This document shows positions 44,448 to 53,706 of a stretch of 64,000 nt of DNA, in pieces. The translations under genes were made by a program, and so were the position numbers. Origin of the DNA: JAPOXR01 sp965219635 (lineage in GTDB: Bacteria > Pseudomonadota > Alphaproteobacteria > Rhodobacterales > Rhodobacteraceae); contig OZ244783.1 of the NCBI GenBank assembly GCA_965219635.1, positions 3,100,001 through 3,164,000 on the forward strand, in the 5' to 3' direction. Below the pieces are notes generated by a model that was given only the letters and a program-made list of their open reading frames with translations, did not search any database and was not told the DNA's origin. Position 1 is the stretch's first letter. Each line of letters starts with the position of its first letter.

Positions 44448-45949
44448 TTTTGTTTCTCCTTCTTATTCGGCACGGGCAGTTCCAAGTCGCGGCGCAGTTT
44501 GAGGTCAAGCGTCGCGAGCAACCTCTGCCTGGCGCTGAGTTGCCTTTCGATCAATGCAACATCGCGGCTCGCAAGGCCCAAGATGACTCGTTCGTCGAAC
44601 ATGCGAAGCGCGCTGGTCCGCAAAGTCGAATACCAGTCCTTTTCGACATCCGTGCTTTCGTGGTTTGCAATCCGGCGGACCTGATCACTGAACTCCAACT
44701 CGGTTTCGGCGAAGAAGAACTCAATGACCGTAGCCGCAGTTTCGCCCTCAAGCCGACAAGCAGCCTTTAAGGCACGGCGAAGTGCGCCCGAAACTGTGTT
44801 GGCCGCCTCTACCAATTGATGGACCCGATCCGCATCGTCTTCTCCCAGCCCTGGAAAGGCCGGGTAGCGATCAAGGACGAAGTCGAGGGGCTTCATATTG
44901 TCCATAGCCCAGCCGCCGACCATGATCTCGAAATCCGGCATATCGGCGTGGTTGTAGTAATCTTGCACGGCGTTGGCAGGGCGACGTATACCTTTGGTAT
45001 TGCCTCCAGTGCGCATGACAATCCCAGACCAGTTCCGGTAGCTGAGGCGTCCTGGACGTGGCCGTACCGGTAGCCACTCGGCAGCGGTCTCGTCCTTTCG
45101 GTAATAGGGTGTCAGCGGATGTTGCCATGCTGCATAGTTTGCGCCGTAGGGCCGCTGCACGACGCCTGTTACGCGGCCGGCGTCGAATATCAGCCTGAGG
45201 CGTCTCGGCATGCCGAAAAAAACCTCGAGCGGATGAGTTTCCTTCGCGATCACCGCCTGGTTGCTTTCCGACGTGCGCGTCGGGCGCAACCACGGCAGTG
45301 CCACCTCCGCATCGTTAACGCACAATGCCCGGCCGGGGCGGACATTGGCCGATATCAGCCACCATATGGGAGACAACTCTTCGCGTTCGTCCAGAGGCTG
45401 GACCAGAGTCGTCAGCGGTCCGCCGCCGCGCATGGAGGTCCGGTTACCTCTGCCACCGCTCGGCGCAAAAGCCTGCAGCGTATAGAGTGCCATGGCCGCC
45501 TCTCCCGTCGGGAGGGAAAGGGCGCGGTTGCGCTTGACCATCAGGTCGGCATTGTTGCGGATGGTGTCCTTGCCAGCCGAGTCGATGAAGAGCATATCGA
45601 CGGATCTCACGTCAGAGATTTCGACTTCGCTTTCAAACGCCTCCAAATCCTGCAGGAAACGCGGCCCCTCGCCAGCAAGCTGGAAGTGAGGCGCAAACGG
45701 GGCAAGTGCGTTGCGAAGCCGGTCAGGATCCGGCCGGTCGAGGCGTGAGCGCCATTCGCAATCGCTCTCGGGCGGATCTGCCATCGAAACGAGTCCGATT
45801 AGCATCTCGAGACAGGCAAGGTTGAAGTCCGGCCGGGACCAAGCGAGCCGACTAATGCCGGTTTCCGCAATCTGATCGGGTCTGATGGTGACCACCATCC
45901 CTTCCTGAATAGCCGGAATCCAAGGGTCACGCAAAAGGTTCAATGTCAT
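44444..45949 (-). CDS. cse1: Cascade large subunit Cse1 (Cas8e)
   Basis: 501 residues, typical size. MTLNLLRDPWIPAIQEGMVV opens the protein as in CasA homologues, and the ALYTLQAFAPSGGRGNRTSM segment with GGGPLTTLV is the conserved core. It reads the PAM and recruits Cas3. It is the first gene of the Cascade-adaptation operon, 189 bases after cas3, with its own likely promoter. Confidence 0.95.
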   Translation of the reverse strand: MTLNLLRDPWIPAIQEGMVVTIRPDQIAETGISRLAWSRPDFNLACLEMLIGLVSMADPPESDCEWRSRLDRPDPDRLRNALAPFAPHFQLAGEGPRFLQDLEAFESEVEISDVRSVDMLFIDSAGKDTIRNNADLMVKRNRALSLPTGEAAMALYTLQAFAPSGGRGNRTSMRGGGPLTTLVQPLDEREELSPIWWLISANVRPGRALCVNDAEVALPWLRPTRTSESNQAVIAKETHPLEVFFGMPRRLRLIFDAGRVTGVVQRPYGANYAAWQHPLTPYYRKDETAAEWLPVRPRPGRLSYRNWSGIVMRTGGNTKGIRRPANAVQDYYNHADMPDFEIMVGGWAMDNMKPLDFVLDRYPAFPGLGEDDADRVHQLVEAANTVSGALRRALKAACRLEGETAATVIEFFFAETELEFSDQVRRIANHESTDVEKDWYSTLRTSALRMFDERVILGLASRDVALIERQLSARQRLLATLDLKLRRDLELPVPNKKEKQK

Positions 45950-46023
45950 TGATATTGTCCCTTGCTGTGGGGTGCGCCGAACACGGTTTGTTGCCGATCA
46001 CTAACGAGATCTAGATGATTCGA

Positions 46024-46029
46024 ATTATA
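46024..46029 (-). promoter_or_regulatory. Consensus -10 box upstream of cse1
   Basis: A perfect TATAAT on the minus strand (46029-46024), about 75 bases before the cse1 ATG, adjoins a GCGCTTGCGC palindrome (46031-46040). No good -35 at 16-18 bases, so an activator may be needed. The gap 45950-46138 holds nothing else but a GCCCGC/GCGGGC stem. Confidence 0.45.
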
Positions 46030-46093
46030 AGCGCAAGCGCAATTACGACATAGTGAAACTGTTTAGGTGCCAACTCAAAATGAGCAAATTGAT

Positions 46094-46109
46094 GCCCGCA
46101 AGAGCGGGC
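46094..46109 (-). terminator. Stem-loop downstream of cas3
   Basis: GCCCGC (46094-46099) pairs with GCGGGC (46104-46109) around a 4-base loop, 30 bases past the cas3 stop. Followed on the minus strand by ATCAATTT; a weak terminator. Confidence 0.4.
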
Positions 46110-46138
46110 AACGGACTCGCGGGGTCCCTCCGCAACCG

Positions 46139-48673
46139 CTAGTACGACGGGTCATCCCCGCTTGGGCGGGGAAGGCTTCTCAGCCCGGTTTGCGGATCAT
46201 ACACGAGCTGGTCGCCAACCGCACCATTTGTCTCGACTACGCCGAGCCTGCAAGCGTGACGCCGCCATTCGTGCCAGTGGCGCTTGGCCGCAACAATCTC
46301 AGGCGCATTCTGTTCCGGCAGCAGCCGTTCAAATCGCCTCCGGGAGACAGACACCTCTGAGTGCGCCCAAGCAACGTCAGGATCTTCGTTGTCGGCCCAG
46401 GGCACAAGTTTGCCGCCGCGCCGCTGTGCTAGCACCAATGTCACCTGCGGCTCTCCAAGGCGAGTGGGAAACTGGGAATCGTCTCCAACCGCACCGCGGG
46501 TTCCTCGCCGATAACCAGCGTCACAATCCACGATATTGCCTCGCGCCACACCCACCTCAGCCAGTGCGTGCCCTTCGGCCTCGAGCGCCGCCTCGGCGAG
46601 TGCCGGCGGTAGCGCCGGCCGGGCTTCGCCATGCACGGCTTCGATCAAGTCGCGTAGTCCGCCCGGTTCCGCAATCTCGCCCACATCGAACATTGCCCTC
46701 GCCGTCAGCCACTGCTCGTCAAGGCGATAGACCCAAGCGCCTCGGCCCAGGACATCACGTAGCCAGCGCTCGCTGTCCGCACTGTCAGGGTCGGGCGAGA
46801 TTACGTGCAACAGCGGCCCACTCACTGGCCGCTGGGCCTCGGGCCGAATATCCATATGACGCCAGAGTCGCCCCGCCCGCTGGATCAGAGATCCGATCGG
46901 GGCAAGATCGGTGATCATCACGTCGAAGTCCAGGTCGAGCGACGCCTCGACTACTTGTGTCGCGACCAGTACATGCCCTCGGTGCCCTACCCCGTCCCTG
47001 CCAAACCGCCGCATCAGCGCCTGTTCGTGATGCAGCCGGTCCGTCATCGCGAAACGGGCATGCAGCAGACCCGCTTCGATGCCGCTGCGACGCAGCTTCT
47101 CAACTGCCTCGATGGCGTCATCGACGGCATTGCGCACCCAGACAGCCGCGGCACCGCTTTCGGTGGCTTCTACTAGCAGTTTCAAGGCACTGTCGGTGCC
47201 GGATAGTCTCCTTACCGAAACAGTTCTTACGTTCGCACTCGCAGGCTCGACGGTTACACTTTGCACATCGCGGCCGACAACGTGCAGGCTGGGGTAGCAA
47301 GAGTCTGCGAGCGGCCGCTCTGTTTCGTCCAACCCGTTCTGGAACGCTGCTACATATCCACGGCGCATGGCAAGTGGCAGTGTCGCGGTCATCAGGATAG
47401 CTGATCCCCCTAGTCTCGCTTGCATCCGCAGTAGCGCCTCGAGCTGCTCTTGCATGTAGGGGTCATAACTGTGCGCCTCATCTATGATCAGCACCTTATC
47501 TGCGACACCGAACAACCTCAGCGTCGAGAAGCGCGTCGGTAGGATACAAAGCAAGATTTGATCCACCGTGCCCACACCTACTGTCGCCAGCAGGGCGCGA
47601 CGCCGGTTGTCAATTAACCAAGCACCTCCGTCGGCCTCCGGGGTTTTGTCCAAGAAGCCAGTGGAAAGGTTTCGCAATTTGCGGCTCAGCACAGCGCGAC
47701 TGTGGGTCAACAGCACGAATGGCGGCGTCTCGAACAGCGCTGGTACATTCCGCCGCACTCGCTCCAGCATGGCGTCGGATGTTGCCATGGTCGGAAGGGC
47801 GAAGAACAGTCCGCGGGCCTTGCCGGCCGCCAACATGCGTTGAGCCAGAATAAGCGCGGCTTCAGTCTTGCCCGTTCCGGTCGAATCTTCGATGATGGCG
47901 AGCTTGGGACCGTCCATGAGCTTCACCCTTGTCACCGCTTGTTGCATCGGGCGCAGGTTGCTCATGCCGAGCGGCGCAACTGGATCAGGCTCGCGCAGGT
48001 CTGGTGGTGCTAAACCGGCTTCTTCGACCGCAATCGCAGCATTCTTCCTAGCAATGGTCAGCGCCTCGCCGAAGTCTTGGGTTTCCGGCTTGAAGGGAAA
48101 CCAATTTGTGTTGGAGCCGATCCAGTCGGAGACGACCGTCAGGCCGCTCAGGGGCCAGCTTAACCTACTGGCTTCTTCCGACTCCAAATCCTCTAGTGAG
48201 GCTCCGGGAAACAAGCTGAGGAGATGCGCAACCCAATTCCGAGCCGCCGCTTCACCCTCGCCGATAGCACGCCTCCGTTTCTTTCTCTCTCTTCGGTCTC
48301 CCATAGTCGGGGGCTGGCCATGATGACCGGCCACGGCCGAATACAACTCGAGGCGCGCATCGCGACAAGCTCCAAGACCGCTGAGAAGCTCATCGAGGCT
48401 GTGCCGCAGCAGGGATTCGGACAATTGCCAGTGTAATGGAAAGCCCGTCTCATCGTTACGAATCAACGCGCGGAATGACTCTGACAATTTCCCGACATCA
48501 TGCAGGGCGATCAAGACCGTCAACGCCTTGTGTTGCTTACGGTTCAAGTGGACAAACGCAGTGTGTCCCTCGATCAACTGTTCGGCGCAGGCCGCGACGT
48601 CAAGCATATGCCGCACTGCAGGATACTCCTCGCCCTCGTGCGACTTGCCTGGCCAGTCAAATAGCGATTTCAT
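46139..48673 (-). CDS. cas3: CRISPR-associated nuclease-helicase Cas3 (type I-E)
   Basis: 844 residues. The HD nuclease has His22 (RHMLDVAAC), HD at 58-59 (ALHDVGK), a histidine pair at 117-118 (AGHHGQPP) and Asp183. The SF2 helicase has Walker A STGTGKT at 264-270, DEAH at 398-401, the MTATLP motif and the QRAGRLWRH motif VI. It is recruited by Cascade to degrade target DNA. The final residues are encoded by a degenerate CRISPR repeat, so the C-terminal tail may differ from relatives; domains otherwise look intact. Its start is preceded by GGAAAA. Confidence 0.95.
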   Translation of the reverse strand: MKSLFDWPGKSHEGEEYPAVRHMLDVAACAEQLIEGHTAFVHLNRKQHKALTVLIALHDVGKLSESFRALIRNDETGFPLHWQLSESLLRHSLDELLSGLGACRDARLELYSAVAGHHGQPPTMGDRRERKKRRRAIGEGEAAARNWVAHLLSLFPGASLEDLESEEASRLSWPLSGLTVVSDWIGSNTNWFPFKPETQDFGEALTIARKNAAIAVEEAGLAPPDLREPDPVAPLGMSNLRPMQQAVTRVKLMDGPKLAIIEDSTGTGKTEAALILAQRMLAAGKARGLFFALPTMATSDAMLERVRRNVPALFETPPFVLLTHSRAVLSRKLRNLSTGFLDKTPEADGGAWLIDNRRRALLATVGVGTVDQILLCILPTRFSTLRLFGVADKVLIIDEAHSYDPYMQEQLEALLRMQARLGGSAILMTATLPLAMRRGYVAAFQNGLDETERPLADSCYPSLHVVGRDVQSVTVEPASANVRTVSVRRLSGTDSALKLLVEATESGAAAVWVRNAVDDAIEAVEKLRRSGIEAGLLHARFAMTDRLHHEQALMRRFGRDGVGHRGHVLVATQVVEASLDLDFDVMITDLAPIGSLIQRAGRLWRHMDIRPEAQRPVSGPLLHVISPDPDSADSERWLRDVLGRGAWVYRLDEQWLTARAMFDVGEIAEPGGLRDLIEAVHGEARPALPPALAEAALEAEGHALAEVGVARGNIVDCDAGYRRGTRGAVGDDSQFPTRLGEPQVTLVLAQRRGGKLVPWADNEDPDVAWAHSEVSVSRRRFERLLPEQNAPEIVAAKRHWHEWRRHACRLGVVETNGAVGDQLVYDPQTGLRSLPRPSGDDPSY
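46148..46176 (-). repeat. Solitary degenerate CRISPR repeat inside the cas3 3' end
   Basis: These 29 bases match the array repeat at 25 of 29 positions (differences at positions 4, 15, 27 and 28); the CCCCGC/GCGGGG stem is preserved. They encode the last residues of Cas3 (around LPRPSGDDP). No second repeat at 61-bp spacing is seen. Confidence 0.8.
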
Positions 48674-49195
48674 GATTTTCCGGCAGTTTTTGGGGTGCTA
48701 TGTGTACGGCAGCGAACTATGGCCCCAAATCCACCAAACTTTTGAAATCCGGCGTCACGCACTTTCTCCTTCCTGCAATTTCAGTGTCTCATTTCGGCAC
48801 CAGAACACGCCTTAGCAACCTAACGAAAATCGTGGAACCAAACCAACACACAAGATTGAGCACCAAGTCGCCTCACGAAACTGCGACTTCTTGCCGATAT
48901 CATACACCACTTTTGCGTCCTTCGATTTGCCGAAAATTACCAAGAGGTGCATCCAGCAAATTCTGAGATATTCCACCAAACCGTGCTTTCAGGATGGGAG
49001 TTACGGTTGGAGCATCCATAGAATAGAGACCCACTGGCCCCGATTGAAATTCCCTCAATTGCTGGAACTGCACAAGGCATCAGGATTGCGCAAGTGTCCA
49101 ATTTGCAGGTTCAACGTCAAAACTAAGGCGCAGAGTCGATTGCCCTTGCTCAAGGCTTGCCCTATGCGACCCCGAGCATAAGCAGGAGTATCGTA
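48674..49195. other. Intergenic region between cas3 and rph
   Basis: 522 bases, visibly less GC-rich than the flanks on the cas side, divergent between cas3 and rph. No repeat, RNA gene or convincing ORF. It must contain the cas3 promoter and probably the right-hand boundary of the CRISPR-Cas insertion; I see no target-site duplication or integrase. Confidence 0.45.
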
Positions 49196-49930
49196 ATGCG
49201 GCCATCCGGTAGACAGCTGGACGAAATGCGGCAGGTCTCGATCCAAACTGGCATTCTCGGGCACGCTGAAGGGTCCTGCCAAATCACGGTTGGCGAAACA
49301 CGCGTCATCTGCACCGCAAGCCTTGAGGATCGCGTTCCGATGTTCCGGCGCAAGACCGGACTGGGCTGGGTCACGGCGGAATACGCGATGCTTCCGAGAG
49401 CAACCCACACCCGAAACCGCCGGGAACGGGCGGATGGACGCATTGGGGGACGGACAATGGAGATCCAGCGTCTTGTGGGCAGATCCTTGAGAGCATGCGT
49501 GGATTTTGCGGCGATGGGAGAACGGCAAATCATCGTCGACTGCGATGTCGTCAATGCTGACGGCGGCACCCGTTGCGCTGCAATAACGGGTGGCTGGGTC
49601 GCGCTGCGCCTGGCGGTCGACAAGTTGATGAAGGGCAAGGCCGCAAATGCTCCGGACCCTCTGGTCGGCCAAATTGCAGCCGTGTCCTGCGGTTCACACG
49701 GAGGGCGCACGGTACTCGACCTCGACTACGCCGAGGATTTTGAGGCCGAAACAGATGCCAACTTCGTCATGAATGCCAAAGGCGAGTGGATTGAAGTGCA
49801 ATGCACCGCCGAGGGAATTCCGTTCTCCACCACGCGACTCAGTGAATACTTGACGCTCGCCGAATTGGGGATCCGCCAACTCTTCGATATCCAGCTTGCA
49901 GCGTCCGGTCGGGGCAAGCCGGTTGATTGA
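49196..49930 (+). CDS. rph: Ribonuclease PH
   Basis: 244 residues. MRPSGRQLDEMRQVSIQTG is the standard RNase PH start; the ATG at 49196 has GGAG eight bases before it, and an upstream in-frame start is not needed. Phosphorolytic core GRTMEIQRLVGRSLRACVD and the NADGGTRCAAITGGWVALR segment are intact. It trims tRNA 3' ends. First of three overlapping genes with rdgB and hemW. Confidence 0.96.
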   Translation: MRPSGRQLDEMRQVSIQTGILGHAEGSCQITVGETRVICTASLEDRVPMFRRKTGLGWVTAEYAMLPRATHTRNRRERADGRIGGRTMEIQRLVGRSLRACVDFAAMGERQIIVDCDVVNADGGTRCAAITGGWVALRLAVDKLMKGKAANAPDPLVGQIAAVSCGSHGGRTVLDLDYAEDFEAETDANFVMNAKGEWIEVQCTAEGIPFSTTRLSEYLTLAELGIRQLFDIQLAASGRGKPVD

Positions 49931-50525
49931 GCAACCTATCGTCGTTGCCACTCGCAATGCCGGCAAATTGCGGGAATTCGCCGCCATCCTGAGCAAGGCG
50001 GGGCGGACCGTGATCTCGGCAGCGGAACTCGGATTGTGTGAACCCGAGGAAACTGGAAACACGCTGGAGGAAAACGCACTGATCAAGGCACGTTCGGCGG
50101 CAGAACTGACTGGCCGGCTTGCTATTTCCGATGACAGCGGCCTCTTCGTCGATGCGCTCGGCGGAGACCCGGGCGTGCATTCGGCAGATTGGTCCGAGAC
50201 CCCGCAAGGCCGCAATTTTGATGTAGCGATGGAGCGAGTCTGGCGATCGCTTGAGGCAGTCAGAGCAAAGGAACCAATCGCTGCCCGTTTCCGTACAGTG
50301 ATTTGTCTGGCTGACCCGAGCGGCAATCTTGAGTATTTTCAGGGCTCCGTGGATGGCACCTTGGTCTGGCCGAAACGCGGCCTCCGTGGTTTCGGATACG
50401 ATCCGATATTCGTACCCGAAGGTTGCGAGCGGACCTTCGGCGAGATGGATGCAGCCGAGAAAAACGCCATCAGCCATCGTTCCCGGGCACTGGAACAATT
50501 CGCGAAGGCTTGCCTTGACCGCTGA
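49923..50525 (+). CDS. rdgB: Non-canonical purine NTP pyrophosphatase RdgB/HAM1
   Basis: About 200 residues. IVVATRNAGKLREFAAIL, AISDDSGLFVDALGGDPGV and FGYDPIFVPEGCERTFGEM are the HAM1 signatures. It removes dITP and XTP from the nucleotide pool. No ATG exists; TTG at 49923 overlaps the rph stop and is preferred, with TTG 49896 as alternative. Its end overlaps the hemW start. Confidence 0.94.
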   Translation: MIEQPIVVATRNAGKLREFAAILSKAGRTVISAAELGLCEPEETGNTLEENALIKARSAAELTGRLAISDDSGLFVDALGGDPGVHSADWSETPQGRNFDVAMERVWRSLEAVRAKEPIAARFRTVICLADPSGNLEYFQGSVDGTLVWPKRGLRGFGYDPIFVPEGCERTFGEMDAAEKNAISHRSRALEQFAKACLDR

Positions 50526-51672
50526 CGGGTCCAGAGGCGAATTCGGATTATACATTCACTGGCCCTTTTGTGAGGCCATCTGCCCCTACTGCAACTTCAA
50601 CAGAGTCGCTGCTTCGGCTCCGGATAACGACCTCTGGCGCCGTTCCTACCTACAGGCCATGCTCCGCTACCGGCAGGAAACGAACTACAGTTTCTGCTCC
50701 TCGATCTATTTCGGTGGCGGTACGCCCAGCCTGATGGACCCGCGCACAGTTGCCGCATTGATCGAAGCCGTTGATGCCAGCTGGGGGCTGGCCAGCGACG
50801 CAGAAATCACCCTGGAAGCCAATCCATCCTCCGCAGAGTTGGAAAGATTCAGTGGCTATGCGTCAGCAGGCGTGAATCGATTGTCAATCGGAATACAGTC
50901 CCTGCGTGAACCTGCGCTCAAGCAATTGGGACGGCTGCATTCCGTTTCGGAAGCGAGATCAGCTTTCGAATTCGCAACTCAAACTTTCGGCAATGTCAGC
51001 ATCGATCTCATATACGGACGCCCGCATCAGCTTGTCGACGACTGGCAAGATGAACTGGCTGAGGCTTGCCGGTGGGGCGCCGAACATCTGTCCCTTTATC
51101 AGTTGACTGTGGAGCCCGGCACGGCGTTCGGAAGACTTCTCGAAGCCGGGCGGCTTCCGGGCCTGCCGGATGAGCATCTGGCCGCAGAATTCCTGGTGGC
51201 AACGAACGAACTCTGTGCATCGATGGGTTACGCCCGCTACGAGGTGTCCAATTTTGCGCGACCCGGAAGACAAGGCCGCCACAACCTGAATTATTGGCGT
51301 AGCGGCGACTTTTTGGGGCTTGGGCCGGGTGCCCACGGCCGCATCACCATCGAAACAGAGAGATTTGCGACTGAAACCGAAACATCGCCGGAAGCCTGGC
51401 TGTCTGCTGTTGCTAGAGGTGGATCAGGCGAGAATAGCAGGACATGCCTGAGCCTGGTTGAACAGGCTGAGGAATACCTGATGATGTCATTGAGAACAGC
51501 CGAAGGCACCGATCTCGTCCGTTACGAGCAATTGACCGGACGCCCCCCGGATCCTCGCACGTTGAGCACGCTTCAGGATGACGGCTTCGTCACTGTCGCC
51601 GAAGGCAGACTCACGACAACAGATGCCGGCCTTCTTGTTCTGAACCGGCTGACCGCGGAACTGATCGCCTGA
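50515..51672 (+). CDS. hemW: Heme chaperone / radical SAM protein HemW
   Basis: 385 residues. Radical SAM cysteines lie at about 19, 23 and 26 (CEAICPYCNF); SIYFGGGTPSLM, EITLEANP and NRLSIGIQSL follow, and the HemW-type end has a winged domain. HemW transfers heme to respiratory proteins and was formerly misnamed HemN; HemW usually lacks the extra Cys after CNF, as here. It starts at TTG 50515 inside the last codons of rdgB. A GGCG stem follows the stop. Confidence 0.92.
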   Translation: MTADGSRGEFGLYIHWPFCEAICPYCNFNRVAASAPDNDLWRRSYLQAMLRYRQETNYSFCSSIYFGGGTPSLMDPRTVAALIEAVDASWGLASDAEITLEANPSSAELERFSGYASAGVNRLSIGIQSLREPALKQLGRLHSVSEARSAFEFATQTFGNVSIDLIYGRPHQLVDDWQDELAEACRWGAEHLSLYQLTVEPGTAFGRLLEAGRLPGLPDEHLAAEFLVATNELCASMGYARYEVSNFARPGRQGRHNLNYWRSGDFLGLGPGAHGRITIETERFATETETSPEAWLSAVARGGSGENSRTCLSLVEQAEEYLMMSLRTAEGTDLVRYEQLTGRPPDPRTLSTLQDDGFVTVAEGRLTTTDAGLLVLNRLTAELIA

Positions 51673-51967
51673 AGAGTTGGCGTAACGCCGCCAAGTTGTT
51701 CCCACACACCCCGGTGATCGGAAACGTCGGAAACAGCATGCATCCGTTACCGGCAAAGGCGACCAATCAATGCATGGCGATGACCGCAGCCGCAGTTGCG
51801 CGCAGTCGTTACCAGAGTAGCCGACTTACTGCTCAGCACTGTATTACACTCGCATCAGCCCTGATCGCACCGACCGCACAATTGCATCGTACGATACACC
51901 CGAGACGAAGATCGCCCCAGTTTCGCAATGCGTTCTGAGTCAGGCCCGGATCCCGGGCCTTGCAGGA
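51673..51967. other. Convergent intergenic region hemW / methyltransferase
   Basis: About 295 bases. TTGGCG/CGCCAA (51678-51695) forms a small stem after hemW, and AGGCCCGG/CCGGGCCT (51942-51960) a strong one after the methyltransferase. Nothing else recognised. Confidence 0.4.
51942..51960 (-). terminator. Stem-loop after the DNA methyltransferase
   Basis: AGGCCCGG (51942-51949) and CCGGGCCT (51953-51960) form a perfect 8-bp stem with a 3-base loop, 8 bases past the stop. No U-tract. Confidence 0.45.
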
Positions 51968-52720
51968 TCAGCCGTTAAGGTCGCACCCCAGAAACTTCCT
52001 GCCGCTGCCGATGCAGGCTTCCATGACCGAAAAGCTGCCGGCGGCAGGATCAATGACTACATCGCCCGGCCCGGTAACTGCCTCTATGAGGCGCTGCTGA
52101 AGCTCCACCGGCTTGCGATGAGGCCAGCCATTGGGACTCGAGTCTTCCTGCCAGACATCAGGGATGTTGTGGACGGTCCAGACCCCTTTGGCGCGCAAGG
52201 GCAGTTTCTGCATCACGATCAGGTATTCGCACTTCCGCCTGGTGCGGTAGCCCATTCCGATACGAGGTTTCTGCCAAGTGATCAGATCAACCGTCTGAAG
52301 ATCGGTTTGCTCGTGCCACTCGCTGAAGCCCGTGCACAAATGGTACTTGTCCGTCCAGAGGAAGAGATGACCACTCGGCGTCAGCACCCTCGCAATTTCC
52401 TGGATGAACTCCCGGATCATGTCGTCGGGCATCTGGGACAGAGCCGACCGCTTCTTGCATCTGGTCTTGCCTTCGTTTCCGTACGACATCTTGTCCAGAA
52501 TGCCGCGATATTGCGGATCGAAAAATGCAACCGGAACTGACTCATCCTGGATCAGATCCAGAAATTCGAGCCCGTCCATTTCCAGCCGGGAGTCGAAGTC
52601 CACTCCGCATGGCAATTCGAACCGGGGAGCGCTCCCTTCCCTTAAATTCGAAAACACATTTGGCCTGTACACATCCTGACGACCGGTCCTGACGACCGGC
52701 GTCGCAACTGTTGCTTCCAT
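51968..52720 (-). CDS. Site-specific DNA methyltransferase (N4/N6 type), orphan
   Basis: 250 residues. The catalytic motif is DPQY at 68-71 (VAFFDPQYRG), a variant of DPPY, and the SAM-binding motif DPAAGSFSVMEAC lies near the C-terminus: motif IV before motif I, i.e. beta-class order. It would methylate adenine N6 or cytosine N4 at an unknown sequence. No restriction endonuclease or specificity subunit is in the neighbourhood, so it is either a regulatory methylase or part of a lost system. Flanking genes are unrelated. Confidence 0.8.
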   Translation of the reverse strand: MEATVATPVVRTGRQDVYRPNVFSNLREGSAPRFELPCGVDFDSRLEMDGLEFLDLIQDESVPVAFFDPQYRGILDKMSYGNEGKTRCKKRSALSQMPDDMIREFIQEIARVLTPSGHLFLWTDKYHLCTGFSEWHEQTDLQTVDLITWQKPRIGMGYRTRRKCEYLIVMQKLPLRAKGVWTVHNIPDVWQEDSSPNGWPHRKPVELQQRLIEAVTGPGDVVIDPAAGSFSVMEACIGSGRKFLGCDLNG

Positions 52721-53124
52721 TTCTGTATTCCTGCTCGAAAACGCGGCGTTCCCCCTATTGGCTGGAGGTATGCCGCTACTGTACCTCTACACTAGTCCGT
52801 TCCACGGCGTCCTGGCTGTCCAACTCTACCCCGGATCTCCGCCCGGTTTGTATCTGGAACTACTCGGCGAACCCAAAAACGAACTCGTTCGGCAATTCTG
52901 CGTCAAGATTCACAGCGGGGTCAATGGCTTTATGCGCCAGAATGGCGGATTTCGGGGCCAAAACAGGATTTTTTTTGTATTCGGCCAAAAAAATTGCCAA
53001 AGAATTTGCCTCGGCCCCTTATGAATCCCGATTCGGACAGGCTTGAGCCCGGCATTCGGCTGCCCTGAATGAGCAGGCCAATGGCGCCGGAAGCGGTTTT
53101 GCCGCAGCAGCGGAAAGGAACGGA
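52721..53124. other. Divergent region between methyltransferase and AhpD-like gene
   Basis: 404 bases with an A/T-homopolymer-rich section (about 52970-53000: runs of eight T and seven A). Short frames across it show no recognisable domain. It should contain the promoters for both divergent units. Confidence 0.4.
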
Positions 53125-53706
53125 ATGAAGGACAACCGTCAGGGAGAGCTGCCGACAGCGCTCGACCTTCCGCCGGTTGAGCCGCTGCCTGAAGCGACGC
53201 AAAAGTATCTCGCAATCTGCGAGGAGAAGCTGGGCCTCGTGCCGAATGTGCTCAAGGCATACCTTTTCGACATCGAAAAGCTGAATGCCTTCACCGCGAT
53301 GTACAACGACCTCATGCTCGCCGAAAGCGGCCTGTCCAAACTCGAGCGCGAGATGATTGCTGTCGTAGTCTCTTCGGTCAACCGCTGCTACTATTGCCTG
53401 ATTGCTCACGGCGCGGCCGTGCGGGAGCTTTCCGGAAACCCCGAACTCGGAGACATGCTTGCAGCCAACTACAGGGTTTGCGACCTGAACCGCCGCCAGC
53501 GCGCCATGCTGGAGTTTGCAGAGAAGATGACCCGGGAAAGCAGCAAGATTGAAGAAGATGACCGCCAGGCGCTCAGGGAAGCGGGCTTTAGCGACCGGGA
53601 TATCTGGGATATCGCTGCTGTGGCTGGCTTCTTCAACATGACCAACAGGGTCGCGTCTGCGGTCGCCATGAAACCCAACCCCGAATATCATTCGGCTGCG
53701 AGATGA
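53125..53706 (+). CDS. Peroxidase-related AhpD/CMD family protein
   Basis: 193 residues of the carboxymuconolactone decarboxylase fold. The redox motif CYYCLIAH (Cys88, Cys91, His95) with SVNRC before it is the signature of 'peroxidase-related enzymes'. It likely reduces peroxides or handles a disulfide in the cytoplasm. Its stop overlaps the start of the OmpA-domain gene (ATGATG at 53703), suggesting a two-gene unit. Confidence 0.85.
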   Translation: MKDNRQGELPTALDLPPVEPLPEATQKYLAICEEKLGLVPNVLKAYLFDIEKLNAFTAMYNDLMLAESGLSKLEREMIAVVVSSVNRCYYCLIAHGAAVRELSGNPELGDMLAANYRVCDLNRRQRAMLEFAEKMTRESSKIEEDDRQALREAGFSDRDIWDIAAVAGFFNMTNRVASAVAMKPNPEYHSAAR

